Shown in pieces: positions 46,730 through 56,524 of a stretch of 64,000 nt of DNA. The notes under the pieces are model-generated. The model was not told the DNA's origin. It did no database searches and saw only the letters and a list, made by a program, of their open reading frames with translations. The stretch spans positions 28,681 to 92,680 of the forward strand of contig NZ_BDIY01000016.1 of the NCBI RefSeq assembly GCF_002072155.1, given 5' to 3'. This DNA is from Roseovarius sp. A-2 (GTDB taxonomy: Bacteria > Pseudomonadota > Alphaproteobacteria > Rhodobacterales > Rhodobacteraceae). The number at the start of each line of letters is the position of its first letter. Within the stretch, counting starts at the first letter, position 1. Position numbers and translations under genes: made by a program.

Positions 46730-47014
46730 ATGGACAAGGACACATACGAAAAGAAGATGCAGGCCCAACTCGATCAGTGGAAGGCCGAGATCGAAAAGCT
46801 TCAGGCGCAATCGCGCGAGGCGTCCGCCGACATGCAGGCCAAATACAACGACCAGATCTCGGACCTGCGCGAACGCCGCAACGAGATGGAGCGGCATTAC
46901 GAAAAGGTGCAATCCGCCAGCCAGGAGGTCTGGAAGGATTTCAAGACCGGGGCCGATCAGGCCTGGGACAACATGTCGAACGCGATGAAATCCGCCTGGA
47001 ACCGCTTTGGCTGA
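46730..47014 (+). CDS. Small coiled-coil protein, sll1863-like stress family
   Basis: 94 residues, charged and almost wholly helical ('MDKDTYEKKMQAQLDQWKAE', 'DLRERRNEMERHYEKVQSAS', ending 'AWDNMSNAMKSAWNRFG'). The opening and the Trp-containing amphipathic tail resemble small proteins annotated as the sll1863 stress-response family. AAGGAG lies 9 nt before the ATG. It has its own transcription unit after a terminator. The role is unknown; the neighbouring universal stress gene is suggestive only. Confidence 0.75.
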   Translation: MDKDTYEKKMQAQLDQWKAEIEKLQAQSREASADMQAKYNDQISDLRERRNEMERHYEKVQSASQEVWKDFKTGADQAWDNMSNAMKSAWNRFG

Positions 47015-47070
47015 ACGGGGTCGGGCGGGCGTGACTTGACATTGCGCGCAGCCTGGCACAGGGCTGCGCC

Positions 47071-47406
47071 ATGACAGACACGCAAAAACCCCGCGCCTCG
47101 CGCCAACAGGTTTACACGCTGCTGGTGGAAATCGGCCGCAAGACCGGGGACGGCCTGCCCGACAAGGCGACGGGCGCGGCGCTCCTCGTCTTCGCCTCCG
47201 GCATCGACGAGGCCGAAGCGGTGCGCGAAACCGTCGCCATTCTCAAACAGGCCGACACCGCACCGCTCGACGTGACGGGCTACGGCACGCTGGCCGAACG
47301 CGAGGCCGAGGGGGCCGAGATTTCGGCAGAAGAGCGCGCCCTGATGCAGCGCGCGTTGAACGAAAACGCCGTGATCGTCGCACAGATGACCCCGTTCTAC
47401 GACTGA
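47071..47406 (+). CDS. Conserved-looking hypothetical protein, 111 aa
   Basis: Opens 'TDTQKPRASRQQVYTLLVEI' and contains 'ALLVFASGIDEAEAVRETVA' and 'TGYGTLAEREAEGAEIS'. It is acidic and soluble with no signal or membrane helix, and seems to form a small alpha/beta domain. The coding character (third-position GC, continuous frame) is good. It lies 56 bp after the coiled-coil gene in the same direction. No family recognised. Confidence 0.65.
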   Translation: MTDTQKPRASRQQVYTLLVEIGRKTGDGLPDKATGAALLVFASGIDEAEAVRETVAILKQADTAPLDVTGYGTLAEREAEGAEISAEERALMQRALNENAVIVAQMTPFYD

Positions 47407-47531
47407 ACGACGCCTCAACACCTCGATCACAATCCCGTGAGAAACCGCCCCATCCCCACCCCTGCCCTACACACAGACCCGTGCTCTGCCTATGTCGCGC
47501 GCAGGACGCCCCAACAAGAGGATCGAGCAAA

Positions 47532-48086
47532 ATGCCCATCACATTCACTCGCCGTCACGCCCTCGCCACCGGCCTTGCCACACTTGCCACCCCGAGCCTG
47601 CTGCACGCCGAGACGACGGTGAACCGCCGCAACTCCTCGGCCTTCGTCAAGCGCGACTGGCGCGATCACTTTGACAGCCTCGGCAAGGGTTGCATTCTGG
47701 CCGATATCGACAGCCGCGCGGTGCATTACTGGGGTCCGGATGGCGAGACCTACGCGCTCTACCCCTCATCGGTGCCGATGACCGAGGAACTGACCCGACG
47801 CGGCCATACACGGATCGTGCGCAAGCGTGTCGGCCCCGACTGGACGCCGACCCAATCCATGCGCGAGCGTGACCCCTCGCTGCCCGCCTATATGGCACCC
47901 GGCCCCGGCAACCCGCTGGGCACCCATGCGCTCTACCTCAGCTGGCCCGCCTATCTGGTGCACGGCACCCATGACACCCGCAAGATCGGGCGGCAGTCCT
48001 CGTCGGGCTGCATCGGCCTCTATAACACGCATATCGAAGAGTTGTTCAGCATGGCGCAGGTCGGCACGCAGGTGCTCTTGCTCTGA
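47532..48086 (+). CDS. L,D-transpeptidase (YkuD/ErfK family)
   Basis: 184 residues. A twin-arginine-like signal ('FTRRHALATGLATLATPSLLHA') directs it to the periplasm. The catalytic signature H-x(n)-S-S-G-C is 'VHGTHDTRKIGRQSSSGCIGL', read here as His in 'VHGTHD' and Cys in 'SSSGCIG'; it makes 3-3 cross-links in peptidoglycan or attaches proteins to it. ATG 47532 gives the expected signal peptide. Small for the family, with only the catalytic domain. Confidence 0.9.
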   Translation: MPITFTRRHALATGLATLATPSLLHAETTVNRRNSSAFVKRDWRDHFDSLGKGCILADIDSRAVHYWGPDGETYALYPSSVPMTEELTRRGHTRIVRKRVGPDWTPTQSMRERDPSLPAYMAPGPGNPLGTHALYLSWPAYLVHGTHDTRKIGRQSSSGCIGLYNTHIEELFSMAQVGTQVLLL

Positions 48087-48102
48087 GGGACTGGCACGAA
48101 CC

Positions 48103-48129
48103 GATGGCGGGGCAACGACACCCGCCATC
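48103..48129. terminator. Convergent hairpin between L,D-transpeptidase and ccmG
   Basis: GATGGCGGG (48103-48111) and CCCGCCATC (48121-48129) form a perfect 9-bp stem with a 9-nt loop between two convergent genes. There is no T-run on either side, so termination efficiency is uncertain. Confidence 0.55.
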
Positions 48130-48135
48130 CCGCGC

Positions 48136-48672
48136 CTATTGCCGCGCCTTCTCGATCGCGGGCAGCAGCGTGTTCTCCATCACGCGGTCGGTGACCGGCC
48201 CGGCAAGGCGCAGCACGATCTGCCCGTCACCGTCGATCACATAGGTCTCGGGCACGCCGTAGACGCCCCAATCAAGCGCCATGCGGCCCTGCACATCCGC
48301 GCCAAGCGCCGTGTAGGGATTTCCCAATTCCTCAAGAAACCCAAGCGCATTGCCCGGCCTGTCCTTGTAGTTAACCCCGTAGATCGTGAGGCCGCTTTCG
48401 GCGAGTTCCTCAAGGTTGGGATGCTCGACCCGGCAGGGCGCACACCAGCTGGCCCAATAATTCACCAGCGTCACTTCGCCCGTGCGCAGATCGGCGTCGG
48501 TGAACGGTGCGCCGTCGCCCAAGGGGGTGACGGCGATTGCGGGTGCCGTCTTACCTTGCAAGGCAGAGGGCAATTCATTGGGATTGTCGCGTCCCAGCCC
48601 GACGAGGGCCAGCCCCGCGAACCCCGCGAATATCACCACCGGTGCGAGCATCAGAGGCGACAGTTTAGCCAT
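48136..48672 (-). CDS. ccmG: Thiol:disulfide interchange protein CcmG/DsbE
   Basis: 178 residues. N-terminal membrane anchor ('LMLAPVVIFAGFAGLALVGLG') and a periplasmic thioredoxin domain with the redox-active 'WASWCAPCRVEHPNL' (Cys-Ala-Pro-Cys), then 'GVNYKDRPGNALGFLEELG' and 'GVYGVPETYVIDGDGQIV' with the cis-Pro. It reduces apocytochrome c for haem attachment. Last gene of the ccmABCDG run; start overlaps the ccmD stop by 8 bp. Confidence 0.95.
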   Translation of the reverse strand: MAKLSPLMLAPVVIFAGFAGLALVGLGRDNPNELPSALQGKTAPAIAVTPLGDGAPFTDADLRTGEVTLVNYWASWCAPCRVEHPNLEELAESGLTIYGVNYKDRPGNALGFLEELGNPYTALGADVQGRMALDWGVYGVPETYVIDGDGQIVLRLAGPVTDRVMENTLLPAIEKARQ

Positions 48673-48823
48673 TCGATTTCACCTTTGTTTCAACCTCTTC
48701 CAGCTCTCTCTTGATGCGTTTCGAACGCCGCAGGCTGAGCCAGGCAATTAGTGCCAGAAGCACCAATGACACGGCATAGGACGACAGCACCGCATCGGCG
48801 TATTTCCCCAGATCAGGCATCAT
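48665..48823 (-). CDS. ccmD: Haem exporter protein CcmD
   Basis: 52 residues. One membrane helix ('YAVSLVLLALIAWLSLRRSK') and a charged cytoplasmic tail ('RIKRELEEVETK'), the usual CcmD shape; CcmD helps release holo-CcmE from CcmABC. The ATG overlaps the ccmC stop as ATGA, which together with size and order identifies it. Confidence 0.85.
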   Translation of the reverse strand: MMPDLGKYADAVLSSYAVSLVLLALIAWLSLRRSKRIKRELEEVETKVKSNG

Positions 48824-49560
48824 GCCCCCATCCTCTCGCGGGCCAGCAGCGCACGCATGCGCCGCGCGCGGATCTCGGTGCGGGTACGCATCAGCACCAG
48901 TGCGATGAACAGCAGCGCGAACCCCGCCATCGCCACCACCAGCGGATACCAGAATACGTCGTGCACGTTCTCCTCCTTGTCGAGGCTGAGCGACGCGCCC
49001 TGATGCAGCCCCTGATTCCAGAAATTCACCGCGTAACGGCTGAGCAGCGCAAAGACCGACCCCACCAGGCACAGGATCGAGGTGAGATCGGCGGCGGTGT
49101 CGTCATTCTCGATCGCCTCCCACAGGGCGATATAGCCGAGATAGAACAGGAACAGGATTAAAAAGCTCGTGAGGCGCGGATCCCAGGCCCACCATGTGCC
49201 CCACATCGGCTGTCCCCAGATCGCCCCGGTCAGCAGCGCGATCACCGTCATGATCATGCCCACGGGGGCGGCGGCGCGGGCGGCCAGCGCGCTCACGTGG
49301 TGGCGGCGCACGATCCACACCAGCGAGGTGATCAGCATCATTAGCCAAGCATTGATCGCCATCAGCGCCGCGGGCACGTGCAGGTAGATGATCTTGACGG
49401 TCGATCCCTGCCGGTAATCATCCGGCGTGAAGAAAAACCCCCAAATCAGCCCCACCACCAGCGTCAACGCCGCAGACCACGCAAACCACGGCAACACACG
49501 GTCGGTGGTCTGGATGAATTTCTTGGGATTGGCATACTCCCAGAGCGCATTCAGGCTCAT
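48820..49560 (-). CDS. ccmC: Haem exporter protein CcmC
   Basis: 246 residues with six membrane helices. The Trp-rich haem-handling signature is 'WGQPMWGTWWAWDPRLTS', flanked by conserved His in 'LHVPAALMAINAWL' and 'VNFWNQGLHQGASL'. CcmC hands haem to CcmE in the periplasm. ATG 49560 has AAAGGA 7 nt upstream; ATG 49578, overlapping the ccmB stop, would add six residues. Confidence 0.95.
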   Translation of the reverse strand: MSLNALWEYANPKKFIQTTDRVLPWFAWSAALTLVVGLIWGFFFTPDDYRQGSTVKIIYLHVPAALMAINAWLMMLITSLVWIVRRHHVSALAARAAAPVGMIMTVIALLTGAIWGQPMWGTWWAWDPRLTSFLILFLFYLGYIALWEAIENDDTAADLTSILCLVGSVFALLSRYAVNFWNQGLHQGASLSLDKEENVHDVFWYPLVVAMAGFALLFIALVLMRTRTEIRARRMRALLARERMGA

Positions 49561-49574
49561 CCCGTTTCCTTTGT

Positions 49575-50231
49575 TCATCGCAGGTTGACCCTCAATACCG
49601 CAGCCGAGGCGAAAGGCAAAAGCGCGATCGTGCCGCAGGTGATCCCCGCGAGAAACAACAGCGGCGTGGTGATATCAAACCCTTCCGCCCCGCGCCGGGC
49701 GACCTCGGCCCCGAAGATCAATGTAGGCACGTAAAGCGGCAGCACAAGCAGGCTGAGGAGCAATCCACCGCGCTTGAGACCGACGGTCAGCGCCGCCCCA
49801 AACGTGCCGATCACGCTGAGCGCGGGCGTGCCGAGGGCGAGCGAGAGGGTGAGCCAGAGAAAGCCCGCCTCGGGCAGGTTCAGAAGCACGCCCAGAACCG
49901 GCGCCACCAGCACCAGCGGCAGGCCCGTGGTCAGCCAGTGCGCAAGCGCCTTGACGCTGACGATCCCCTCCATCGGCAGGGGCGAGGTGGCGAGCAGATC
50001 GAGGCTGCCATCCTCCCAGTCGAGCGCGAAGATGCGGTCGAGCGACAGCAGGCAGGCCAGCAGTGCGCCGAGCCACAGAATGCCCGGTGCGATCTTGGAG
50101 AGAAGCGCACTTTGCGGGCCAACGCCGAAGGGCACCAGCACCACCACGATCAGGAAGAACGACAGGCCAAGGCCAAAGCCGCCCCCGGCGCGCATCGCCA
50201 ACCGGATATCCCGCACCAGCAGCGCGATCAC
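49575..50231 (-). CDS. ccmB: Haem exporter protein CcmB
   Basis: 218 residues, six hydrophobic helices ('[20 protein letters not shown]', '[20 protein letters not shown]'). The '[20 protein letters not shown]' loop and '[20 protein letters not shown]' are CcmB blocks. It is the permease partner of the CcmA ATPase. Its ATG overlaps the ccmA stop by 4 bp. Confidence 0.94.
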   Translation of the reverse strand: MIALLVRDIRLAMRAGGGFGLGLSFFLIVVVLVPFGVGPQSALLSKIAPGILWLGALLACLLSLDRIFALDWEDGSLDLLATSPLPMEGIVSVKALAHWLTTGLPLVLVAPVLGVLLNLPEAGFLWLTLSLALGTPALSVIGTFGAALTVGLKRGGLLLSLLVLPLYVPTLIFGAEVARRGAEGFDITTPLLFLAGITCGTIALLPFASAAVLRVNLR

Positions 50232-50845
50232 AGGAAGGCTCCGTCGAAATCCTCGATGTCGAGCGGCTTGGCCCGGTAGGGACCGACATCGAGCACCTGC
50301 GCCTCCGAGAGGCCAAGGTCGATATGCGTGGCAATCAGCGCGGCCCCGCCCTGCGCCAGATGGGCACGCACGGCGGCGGCAAACATCGCCACGGCATCGG
50401 TGTCGAGCGACACGGTCGGCTCGTCCAGCACCCAGATTTCGCGGCCCGTCACCAAAAGCCGCGCGAGGCCAAGCCTGCGTTTCTGCCCGGCCGAGAGCGC
50501 GCCTGCGGGACGCCCTGCCAATGGGCCGAGCGCGAAGGCGCTGATTGCGGCAGAAATATCCCGGTTACCAAAGGCTTGCGCCCAGAAGCTCAGGTTTTCC
50601 GTAACCGTCAGCGTCGGCTTGATCCCGTCGGCGTGGCCCGCGTAAACTAGGCTCTCGGGCGTCACCTCGACCTGTCCCGACAGCGGCGGTTGCAGCCCTG
50701 CAATGGTGCGCAAAAACGTGGTCTTGCCGATGCCGTTCGGCCCGCGCAGCACCATCGCCTGACCGGCCCCGAGCGTCAGGTTCAGCCCTTCCAGCACGGG
50801 TATCCCGCCGCGCGCTATGCTCAGATCGGTTACGGTCAGCATCAT
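50228..50845 (-). CDS. ccmA: Haem exporter ATPase CcmA
   Basis: 205-residue ABC ATPase. Walker A '[19 protein letters not shown]', ABC signature '[20 protein letters not shown]', Walker B '[12 protein letters not shown]', switch '[10 protein letters not shown]'. It powers release of CcmE from CcmC/D during cytochrome c biogenesis. Short for an ABC ATPase, as CcmA normally is. Starts 56 bp after the upstream Mth938-like gene, in the same direction. Confidence 0.95.
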   Translation of the reverse strand: MMLTVTDLSIARGGIPVLEGLNLTLGAGQAMVLRGPNGIGKTTFLRTIAGLQPPLSGQVEVTPESLVYAGHADGIKPTLTVTENLSFWAQAFGNRDISAAISAFALGPLAGRPAGALSAGQKRRLGLARLLVTGREIWVLDEPTVSLDTDAVAMFAAAVRAHLAQGGAALIATHIDLGLSEAQVLDVGPYRAKPLDIEDFDGAFL

Positions 50846-50901
50846 GCGCCCGCTTTAGCCCGAAACCGGGCGCGCGAAAAGCGCCAACGCTGCGCGCATC
50901 G

Positions 50902-51255
50902 TCACACCGGCAATGCAGCCACCGCCACGCGCCGCCCTTCGGAGAGCAGCACGTTATAGGTGCGGCAGGCGGCGGGGGAACTCATCGTCTCGACCCCGAC
51001 ATTGGCCTCTTCCAGCGCGTGGCGCAGAGTGGCGGGGATATGGGCGACCTCGGCGCCGGTGCCGATGAAGATCACGTCCACCTCCTGCGCCAGTTCCAGC
51101 AGCGGCACAGTATCCTCGAACCCGCCCCAGCCGCGCGCCGATTGCACGGTCACGAGGATCGCGCCTTCCATCACCTCGCCCGCGACGCGGAAGAATCCCG
51201 GCCCGTAGCCGTCGATCGGCGTGGCCCCCGCAAAGCTGATTTCGATCATCTGCAT
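50902..51255 (-). CDS. Mth938-like (DUF498) protein
   Basis: 117 residues. 'IDGYGPGFFRVAGEVMEGAI', 'VDVIFIGTGAEVAHIPATLR' and 'VGVETMSSPAACRTYNVLLS' are the standard blocks of the Mth938 / NDUFAF3-like fold. In mitochondria the related NDUFAF3 helps assemble respiratory complex I; the bacterial role is not established. Position between secDF and ccm genes is conserved in relatives. Confidence 0.88.
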   Translation of the reverse strand: MQMIEISFAGATPIDGYGPGFFRVAGEVMEGAILVTVQSARGWGGFEDTVPLLELAQEVDVIFIGTGAEVAHIPATLRHALEEANVGVETMSSPAACRTYNVLLSEGRRVAVAALPV

Positions 51256-51268
51256 GGCAGCGTCTCCT

Positions 51269-52021
51269 TCACGTCCAGAGTGGCAGGCCGCTCAGCACGG
51301 CAAGGCCGATCACGGCATAGGCCACCCAACGGTAGAGCCGCTCGTGGCGCGGGTCAAACAGCGCCTGCCCGATCAGCGAGGTGATGAAATAGGGCACGGC
51401 GAGAACCAGCGCGAGCAGTAAGATATGCCATTCGACACGGCCCTGAAGCAAGAGATTGGCGACGATCACCGTATCTAGGGCGGCCAGAAACAGGATGGTG
51501 TTGGCCCGCACGGTCTGCGCCACCAACTGTCCGGCGAGGTAGAACAGGATCACCACCGGCCCCGTCAGCCCCGTCAGCCCGCCGATCACCCCGGCCACCG
51601 CACCGATGGCGATGAGCATCGGACGGCTGACAATTCCGGAAAAGCGCCAGCCTGCAACGAGTGCCCCAAGCGTCACCGCAGCGACCGTCGCGACGATCCA
51701 ACGGATCGTCACCGGGGCGAGCATCCCCATGAGCCACAGACCGAACGGAACCGTGATCAGCGCGGCGAGCGCCAGCACCGCCACCTCGCGCCGGTCCGCC
51801 TGCCCCCAGGCGCGCGGCAGAAGCGCCGAGGTGCTGGCAATGCCGGTGAGCGTAATGACACCGACAACCACCTGCGGCGCAAGGAAAATCCCCGCGACTG
51901 GCACAAAGATCAGAGCTGTGCCGAACCCGGTGAACCCCCGCACGATTCCCGCAAGACCGATCGCCAACATCAGCCAGGGCAGCCCCGGCGTGGCAAGCGC
52001 CGTGGCCAGCGCCTCAGGCAT
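51269..52021 (-). CDS. TauE/SafE family membrane transporter
   Basis: 250 residues, about 8 membrane helices. 'IVRGFTGFGTALIFVPVAGI' at the N-terminus and 'GVIGGLTGLTGPVVILFYLA' in the second half are the paired repeats of the TauE/SafE (sulfite exporter-like) family. Substrate unproven: sulfite, sulfoacetate or another organic anion are known for relatives. Its start overlaps the secDF stop by 8 bp, so it is co-translated with the Sec machinery genes. Confidence 0.88.
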   Translation of the reverse strand: MPEALATALATPGLPWLMLAIGLAGIVRGFTGFGTALIFVPVAGIFLAPQVVVGVITLTGIASTSALLPRAWGQADRREVAVLALAALITVPFGLWLMGMLAPVTIRWIVATVAAVTLGALVAGWRFSGIVSRPMLIAIGAVAGVIGGLTGLTGPVVILFYLAGQLVAQTVRANTILFLAALDTVIVANLLLQGRVEWHILLLALVLAVPYFITSLIGQALFDPRHERLYRWVAYAVIGLAVLSGLPLWT

Positions 52022-54647
52022 CTACATTGGCGAATTGCGTGCCGGCATTGGCGTCGGGCTTGGACCAGTCGCGCGTGACGCCCAGCCACATCAGCACCGT
52101 CGAGGCCACGAAGATCGACGAATAGGTGCCCACGACAACGCCCCAAATCATCGCGAAGACAAAGCCCCGGATCACGTCACCGCCCAGGAAGTAGAGCGCG
52201 AAAAGCGCCAGAAGCGTGGTGACAGAGGTCATCATCGTACGGCTCAGCGTCTCGTTGATCGAGATGTTGAGCACCTCGCGCAGCGGTTTCTTCTTGTATT
52301 TGCGCAGGTTTTCGCGGACCCGGTCAAAGACCACCACCGTGTCGTTGAGCGAATAGCCCACGATGGTCAGCAGCGCCGCGATAATCGCCAGATCGAACTG
52401 GATCTGCAATTCCGAGAACACCCCCACGGTCAGCGCCACGTCATGCACAAGGGCGATCACCGCGCCCACGGCGAACTGCCACTCGAAGCGCAACCAGATA
52501 TAGATCAGCACCGCCCCGATAGCGAGCGCGACGGCAATGATCGCGGCCTGAATAAGCTCTCCCGAGACCTTGGGCCCGACGCTCTCGACCGAGGTGAACT
52601 CGATATCCGGCACCGCCGACTGCACGGCCGCCTCGACTTGGGCGATCATCTCCGGTGTCACGCTCTCGGTGTCGTCCTGTGCCTGAATGCGGATCATCGC
52701 GACGTTTACGTCTGGGCCGAAGGTCGGGTCGAACACTTCGGTGATGCTGATATCTCCGAGCCCCAGATCGCCAACCGCGTCGCGATACTGACCTACATCC
52801 ACCGGCTCGGCGCTTTGCGTGCGAATCGTGGTGCCGCCCTTGAAATCAATGCCGAAATTCAGCCCCTGTAGTCCGAAAGAGCCAAGCGCCACGAGCATCA
52901 TCACGCCGGAAATCCCCAGCCACAGCTTCCACCAGCTGAAGAAATCGAACGAGGTCTGCTCCGGTACAAGACGCAGCGCACGGCCTTGCAAAACGCTCTT
53001 GGGGCGTTTGCGCTCAAACCACATCACGGCAATCAGACGAGTGACGAACAGCGCCGTAAACACCGAGGTGATGATGCCGAGGCCGAGCGTGATCGCAAAT
53101 CCGCGCACCGGGCCCGAGCCCATGGCATAGAGGATCAGGGCGGTGAGGAAGGTGGTGATATTGGCGTCGACAATGGCGCTCATCGCCTTCTCGTACCCCA
53201 GTTCGATGGCGCGGGCAGCGCCCTTGGCGGTCTTCATCTCTTCTTTGATGCGCTCGAATACCAGCACATTGGCATCCACCGCCATACCGATGGTCAGAAC
53301 GATCCCGGCGATACCGGGCAATGTCAGCGTGGCACCGATCAGGCTGAGCAGGCCGAAGATCAGCCCGACATTGATGAAGAGGGCTATATTGGCGAATATC
53401 CCGAAACGCCCATAGCTGAGGAACATGTAGACCAGCACCAGCAGGAAGGAGACGGCCGTCGCGATCTTACCCGCCTCGATGCTGTCCGCCCCGAGTTCCG
53501 GACCGACGGTGCGTTCCTCGAGGAATTCCAGCCCGGCGGGCAACGCGCCCGCGCGCAGCAGCACCGCCAGTTGGGTGCTGTCCTCTACGGAGAAATTGCC
53601 GGTTATGATGCCCGAACCGCCGGGGATATGACTCTGGATCACCGGTGCGCTGATCACCTCGCCATCAAGCACGATGGCAAAGGGATTGCCGATATTGTCA
53701 GCGGTGTAATCGCCGAACTTACGCGCCCCGGTGGGGTTGAAGCGGAACGACACCGCCGGCCGACCGTTCTGGTCGAAATCAGGCTGCGCATCGACCAGTT
53801 CCTCGCCGGTCACGACGGGGCTGCGCTCAAGGATGTAAAACACGCCCTGCTCGTCGAGCGAGGGCAGGATCTCGTTGCCGACGCCGGGGTTTTCATCCGC
53901 ATCGGACGACCGGCTCACGACCGGCTGAAAGGTCAGTTGCGCGGTGGTGCCGATCAGGTCCTTGAGTTCGGCGGCCGATCCGATGCCGGGCACCTGGATC
54001 AGGATGCGGTCGGCCCCTTGCCGCATGATCGTCGGCTCGCGGGTGCCGGTCTCGTCGATGCGGCGGCGGATGATCTCCAGCGCCTGGCGCACGGTGCGCT
54101 CATCGGTCGCGCGCTGTTCGGCCTCGCTCAGTCGCACGATCACGTCCGGCCCGTCGGTGGTGACGTTGATATCGGTGGATCCCGCACCGGTCAGGCTGGT
54201 GACCGGACGGGCAAGACCGCGCACGAGGCTCGCCGCCTCGCCCGCCATCTCGGGACGCTCGACCAGACGCACGCGCAATTCCGGTCCCTCGGAGTCCTGC
54301 AACCGGATCGGGCCGACGCGGTCGCGCTCCTCGCGCAAGAGATCGCGCACCTCCGGCCACATGCCCTCGACCCGCGCCTCGTAGACATCCTCGACCTGAA
54401 CCTCGGCCAGCAAATGGGCACCGCCGCGCAGATCAAGGCCCAGATTGACCAGATCGGAGGGCATCCAGTCGGGCCATAGGGCCAATTCGTCCTGCAGGGC
54501 GGCAGGGTCGGCACCGGCCTCGATGGCGGCGGCTGCGTCATTATGCATCTCAACCCGTGGGTAGAAGGCATTGGGCAGCGCGAGCAGCAGCCCGAGCGCG
54601 ACTACGCCCAAGATGACAAGGCGTTTCCACAGGTCGATTTGTAGCAT
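52014..54647 (-). CDS. secDF: Fused protein translocase subunit SecDF
   Basis: 877 residues joining SecD and SecF in one chain. SecD (~1-560): 'LGLDLRGGAHLLAEVQVEDV', the periplasmic P1 region, 'RRRIDETGTREPTIMRQG', then helices with 'GIVLTIGMAVDANVLVFERI'. SecF (~580-877): 'GLNFGIDFKGGTTIRT', 'TIVGYSLNDTVVVFDRVREN', 'RTMMTSVTTLLALFALYFLG'. It uses the proton gradient to complete SecYEG-dependent export. The fusion is found in several lineages, including some alphaproteobacteria. yajC precedes it by 45 bp. Confidence 0.95.
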   Translation of the reverse strand: MLQIDLWKRLVILGVVALGLLLALPNAFYPRVEMHNDAAAAIEAGADPAALQDELALWPDWMPSDLVNLGLDLRGGAHLLAEVQVEDVYEARVEGMWPEVRDLLREERDRVGPIRLQDSEGPELRVRLVERPEMAGEAASLVRGLARPVTSLTGAGSTDINVTTDGPDVIVRLSEAEQRATDERTVRQALEIIRRRIDETGTREPTIMRQGADRILIQVPGIGSAAELKDLIGTTAQLTFQPVVSRSSDADENPGVGNEILPSLDEQGVFYILERSPVVTGEELVDAQPDFDQNGRPAVSFRFNPTGARKFGDYTADNIGNPFAIVLDGEVISAPVIQSHIPGGSGIITGNFSVEDSTQLAVLLRAGALPAGLEFLEERTVGPELGADSIEAGKIATAVSFLLVLVYMFLSYGRFGIFANIALFINVGLIFGLLSLIGATLTLPGIAGIVLTIGMAVDANVLVFERIKEEMKTAKGAARAIELGYEKAMSAIVDANITTFLTALILYAMGSGPVRGFAITLGLGIITSVFTALFVTRLIAVMWFERKRPKSVLQGRALRLVPEQTSFDFFSWWKLWLGISGVMMLVALGSFGLQGLNFGIDFKGGTTIRTQSAEPVDVGQYRDAVGDLGLGDISITEVFDPTFGPDVNVAMIRIQAQDDTESVTPEMIAQVEAAVQSAVPDIEFTSVESVGPKVSGELIQAAIIAVALAIGAVLIYIWLRFEWQFAVGAVIALVHDVALTVGVFSELQIQFDLAIIAALLTIVGYSLNDTVVVFDRVRENLRKYKKKPLREVLNISINETLSRTMMTSVTTLLALFALYFLGGDVIRGFVFAMIWGVVVGTYSSIFVASTVLMWLGVTRDWSKPDANAGTQFANVDA

Positions 54648-54692
54648 AATGTTGCCTTTTCAGAGGGGTAGACGCGCAAGCGAAAGTGGGCC

Positions 54693-54974
54693 TCAGCCCT
54701 CGGCGGGCTCGGTCTTGGATATGACCTGCGCGATGGTGGAGCGCACGACGCGCACCTTGACGCCCTCGGACAACTCGACCTCGATCTCATTGTCGTCCTT
54801 GACCTTGGCCACCTTGCCGATCAGGCCGCCTTGCGTCACTACCTGGTCACCACGGCGCAGGGCATCGACCATCGCCTTGTGTTCCTTGAGCTTTTTCTGC
54901 TGCGGACGGATCAGCAGGAAATACATGATCACGAAAATCAAAATGAGAGGAATGAACTGGCCGAAGGCTTCCAT
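54693..54974 (-). CDS. yajC: Sec translocon accessory protein YajC
   Basis: 93 residues. One membrane helix with the family motif 'LILIFVIMYFLLIRPQQKK', then a small cytoplasmic domain with 'LRRGDQVVTQGGLIGKVAKV'. It binds SecDF. It heads the yajC - secDF - TauE - Mth938 - ccm series on the minus strand. The region upstream (54975-55194) contains no gene; it should carry the operon promoter, and a GGGGC-ggag-GCCCC hairpin lies in the leader near 55003. Confidence 0.95.
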   Translation of the reverse strand: MEAFGQFIPLILIFVIMYFLLIRPQQKKLKEHKAMVDALRRGDQVVTQGGLIGKVAKVKDDNEIEVELSEGVKVRVVRSTIAQVISKTEPAEG

Positions 54975-55194
54975 TGGGTGCTGTCCTTGTCTGATGTGCC
55001 GGGGCGGAGGCCCCGCGAATTGAGCGGGAACCTAAGGTCGGGACGGGGCATTTGCAAGGCGGGAAAGCCGAGTTGCGGCCGCGTGGAGAACAAGCCAGGC
55101 AGAGCGTTTCGGATGGTTCCGAAATTCTCGCCGATACGCGGCCTCGGGGCCCCGGCGCGCGGGTGCAGACACTGCCCAAAGAACCCATCCCACG

Positions 55195-55223
55195 AAAAAA
55201 CCCGCACCAAACGGTGCGGGTTT
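55195..55223 (-). terminator. Rho-independent terminator of clpX
   Basis: On the minus strand AAACCCGCACC pairs with GGTGCGGGTTT around a GTTT loop and is followed by a run of T (55195-55200 read A on the plus strand). It starts about 30 bp after the clpX stop. Confidence 0.9.
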
Positions 55224-55252
55224 CAAATCCTTGCCGCTGCGTCGGGCTACGC

Positions 55253-56524
55253 TCAGCCTGCGCTCGCGCCTTCCTTCTTCTTGCCCTTCGACTCGGCATA
55301 GATGACCAGCGGGGCCGCGTCCGACGTGACCGCCTCCTCGTTGACGACCACTTCTTCCACATTCTCCAGGCTCGGCAGATCAAACATCGTGTTGAGCAGG
55401 ATATCCTCGAGGATCGAGCGCAGCCCCCGCGCGCCGGTCTTGCGCGCAATCGCCCGTTTGGCAATCGCGGTAAGCGCATCGTCGGTAAAGGTAAGCTGCG
55501 CGCCTTCCAGTTCGAACAACCGCTGATACTGCTTGACCAGCGCGTTCTTGGGCTGCGTCAGGATCGTCACCAGCGCATCCTCGTCAAGATCCTCCAGCGT
55601 CGCCAGAACCGGCAGACGCCCGACGAATTCCGGGATCAGTCCGAATTTCAACAGATCCTCCGGCTCCAGATCAGTAAAGATTTCACCGATTCCACGCTCG
55701 TCATCGCCGCGCACATCGGCACCGAACCCCATGGCACTACCCTTGCCGCGCTGCGCGATGATCTTGTCGAGCCCGGCGAACGCCCCGCCACAGATGAACA
55801 GGATATTGGTGGTGTCCACCTGAAGGAATTCCTGCTGCGGATGCTTGCGCCCGCCCTGCGGCGGCACGGCCGCGACCGTGCCTTCCATCAGCTTCAAAAG
55901 CGCCTGTTGCACCCCCTCGCCCGACACATCGCGGGTGATCGAAGGATTCTCGGACTTGCGGGTGATCTTGTCGACCTCGTCGATATAGACAATGCCGCGC
56001 TGCGCGCGCTCGACGTTGTACTCAGAGGATTGCAGCAGCTTGAGGATGATATTCTCTACATCCTCGCCCACATAGCCCGCCTCGGTCAGGGTGGTCGCGT
56101 CGGCCATGGTGAAGGGCACGTCGAGAATGCGCGCCAGCGTCTGCGCCAAAAGCGTCTTGCCACAGCCGGTGGGGCCGATCAGCAAGATGTTCGATTTGCT
56201 GAGTTCGATATCGCTCTTGCCGGAATTGTTCAGGCGCTTGTAATGGTTATGCACCGCCACCGACAGCACCCGCTTGGCCATCGCCTGGCCGATCACGTAA
56301 TCGTCGAGCACCTGGCAGATGTCATGCGGCGTCGGCACGCCCTCGCTCGATTTCAGCCCCGCGCTCTTGGTTTCCTCGCGGATGATGTCCATGCACAGCT
56401 CGACGCATTCATCGCAGATGAACACGGTCGGCCCGGCGATGAGCTTACGCACCTCGTGCTGGCTCTTGCCGCAAAAGCTGCAATAAAGCGTGTTCTTGCT
56501 GTCGCCGCCGGAATTCGTTGCCAT
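55253..56524 (-). CDS. clpX: ATP-dependent Clp protease ATP-binding subunit ClpX
   Basis: 423 residues. N-terminal C4 zinc finger ('[16 protein letters not shown]' ... '[10 protein letters not shown]'), AAA+ domain with Walker A '[17 protein letters not shown]', Walker B '[11 protein letters not shown]', the pore loop '[11 protein letters not shown]', the ClpP-binding IGF loop seen as 'AMGFGADV', and '[20 protein letters not shown]'. Unfolds substrates for ClpP; central to cell-cycle control in alphaproteobacteria. ATG 56524 (MATNSGGD) has AAAGG upstream and gives the normal length. Confidence 0.97.
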   Translation of the reverse strand: MATNSGGDSKNTLYCSFCGKSQHEVRKLIAGPTVFICDECVELCMDIIREETKSAGLKSSEGVPTPHDICQVLDDYVIGQAMAKRVLSVAVHNHYKRLNNSGKSDIELSKSNILLIGPTGCGKTLLAQTLARILDVPFTMADATTLTEAGYVGEDVENIILKLLQSSEYNVERAQRGIVYIDEVDKITRKSENPSITRDVSGEGVQQALLKLMEGTVAAVPPQGGRKHPQQEFLQVDTTNILFICGGAFAGLDKIIAQRGKGSAMGFGADVRGDDERGIGEIFTDLEPEDLLKFGLIPEFVGRLPVLATLEDLDEDALVTILTQPKNALVKQYQRLFELEGAQLTFTDDALTAIAKRAIARKTGARGLRSILEDILLNTMFDLPSLENVEEVVVNEEAVTSDAAPLVIYAESKGKKKEGASAG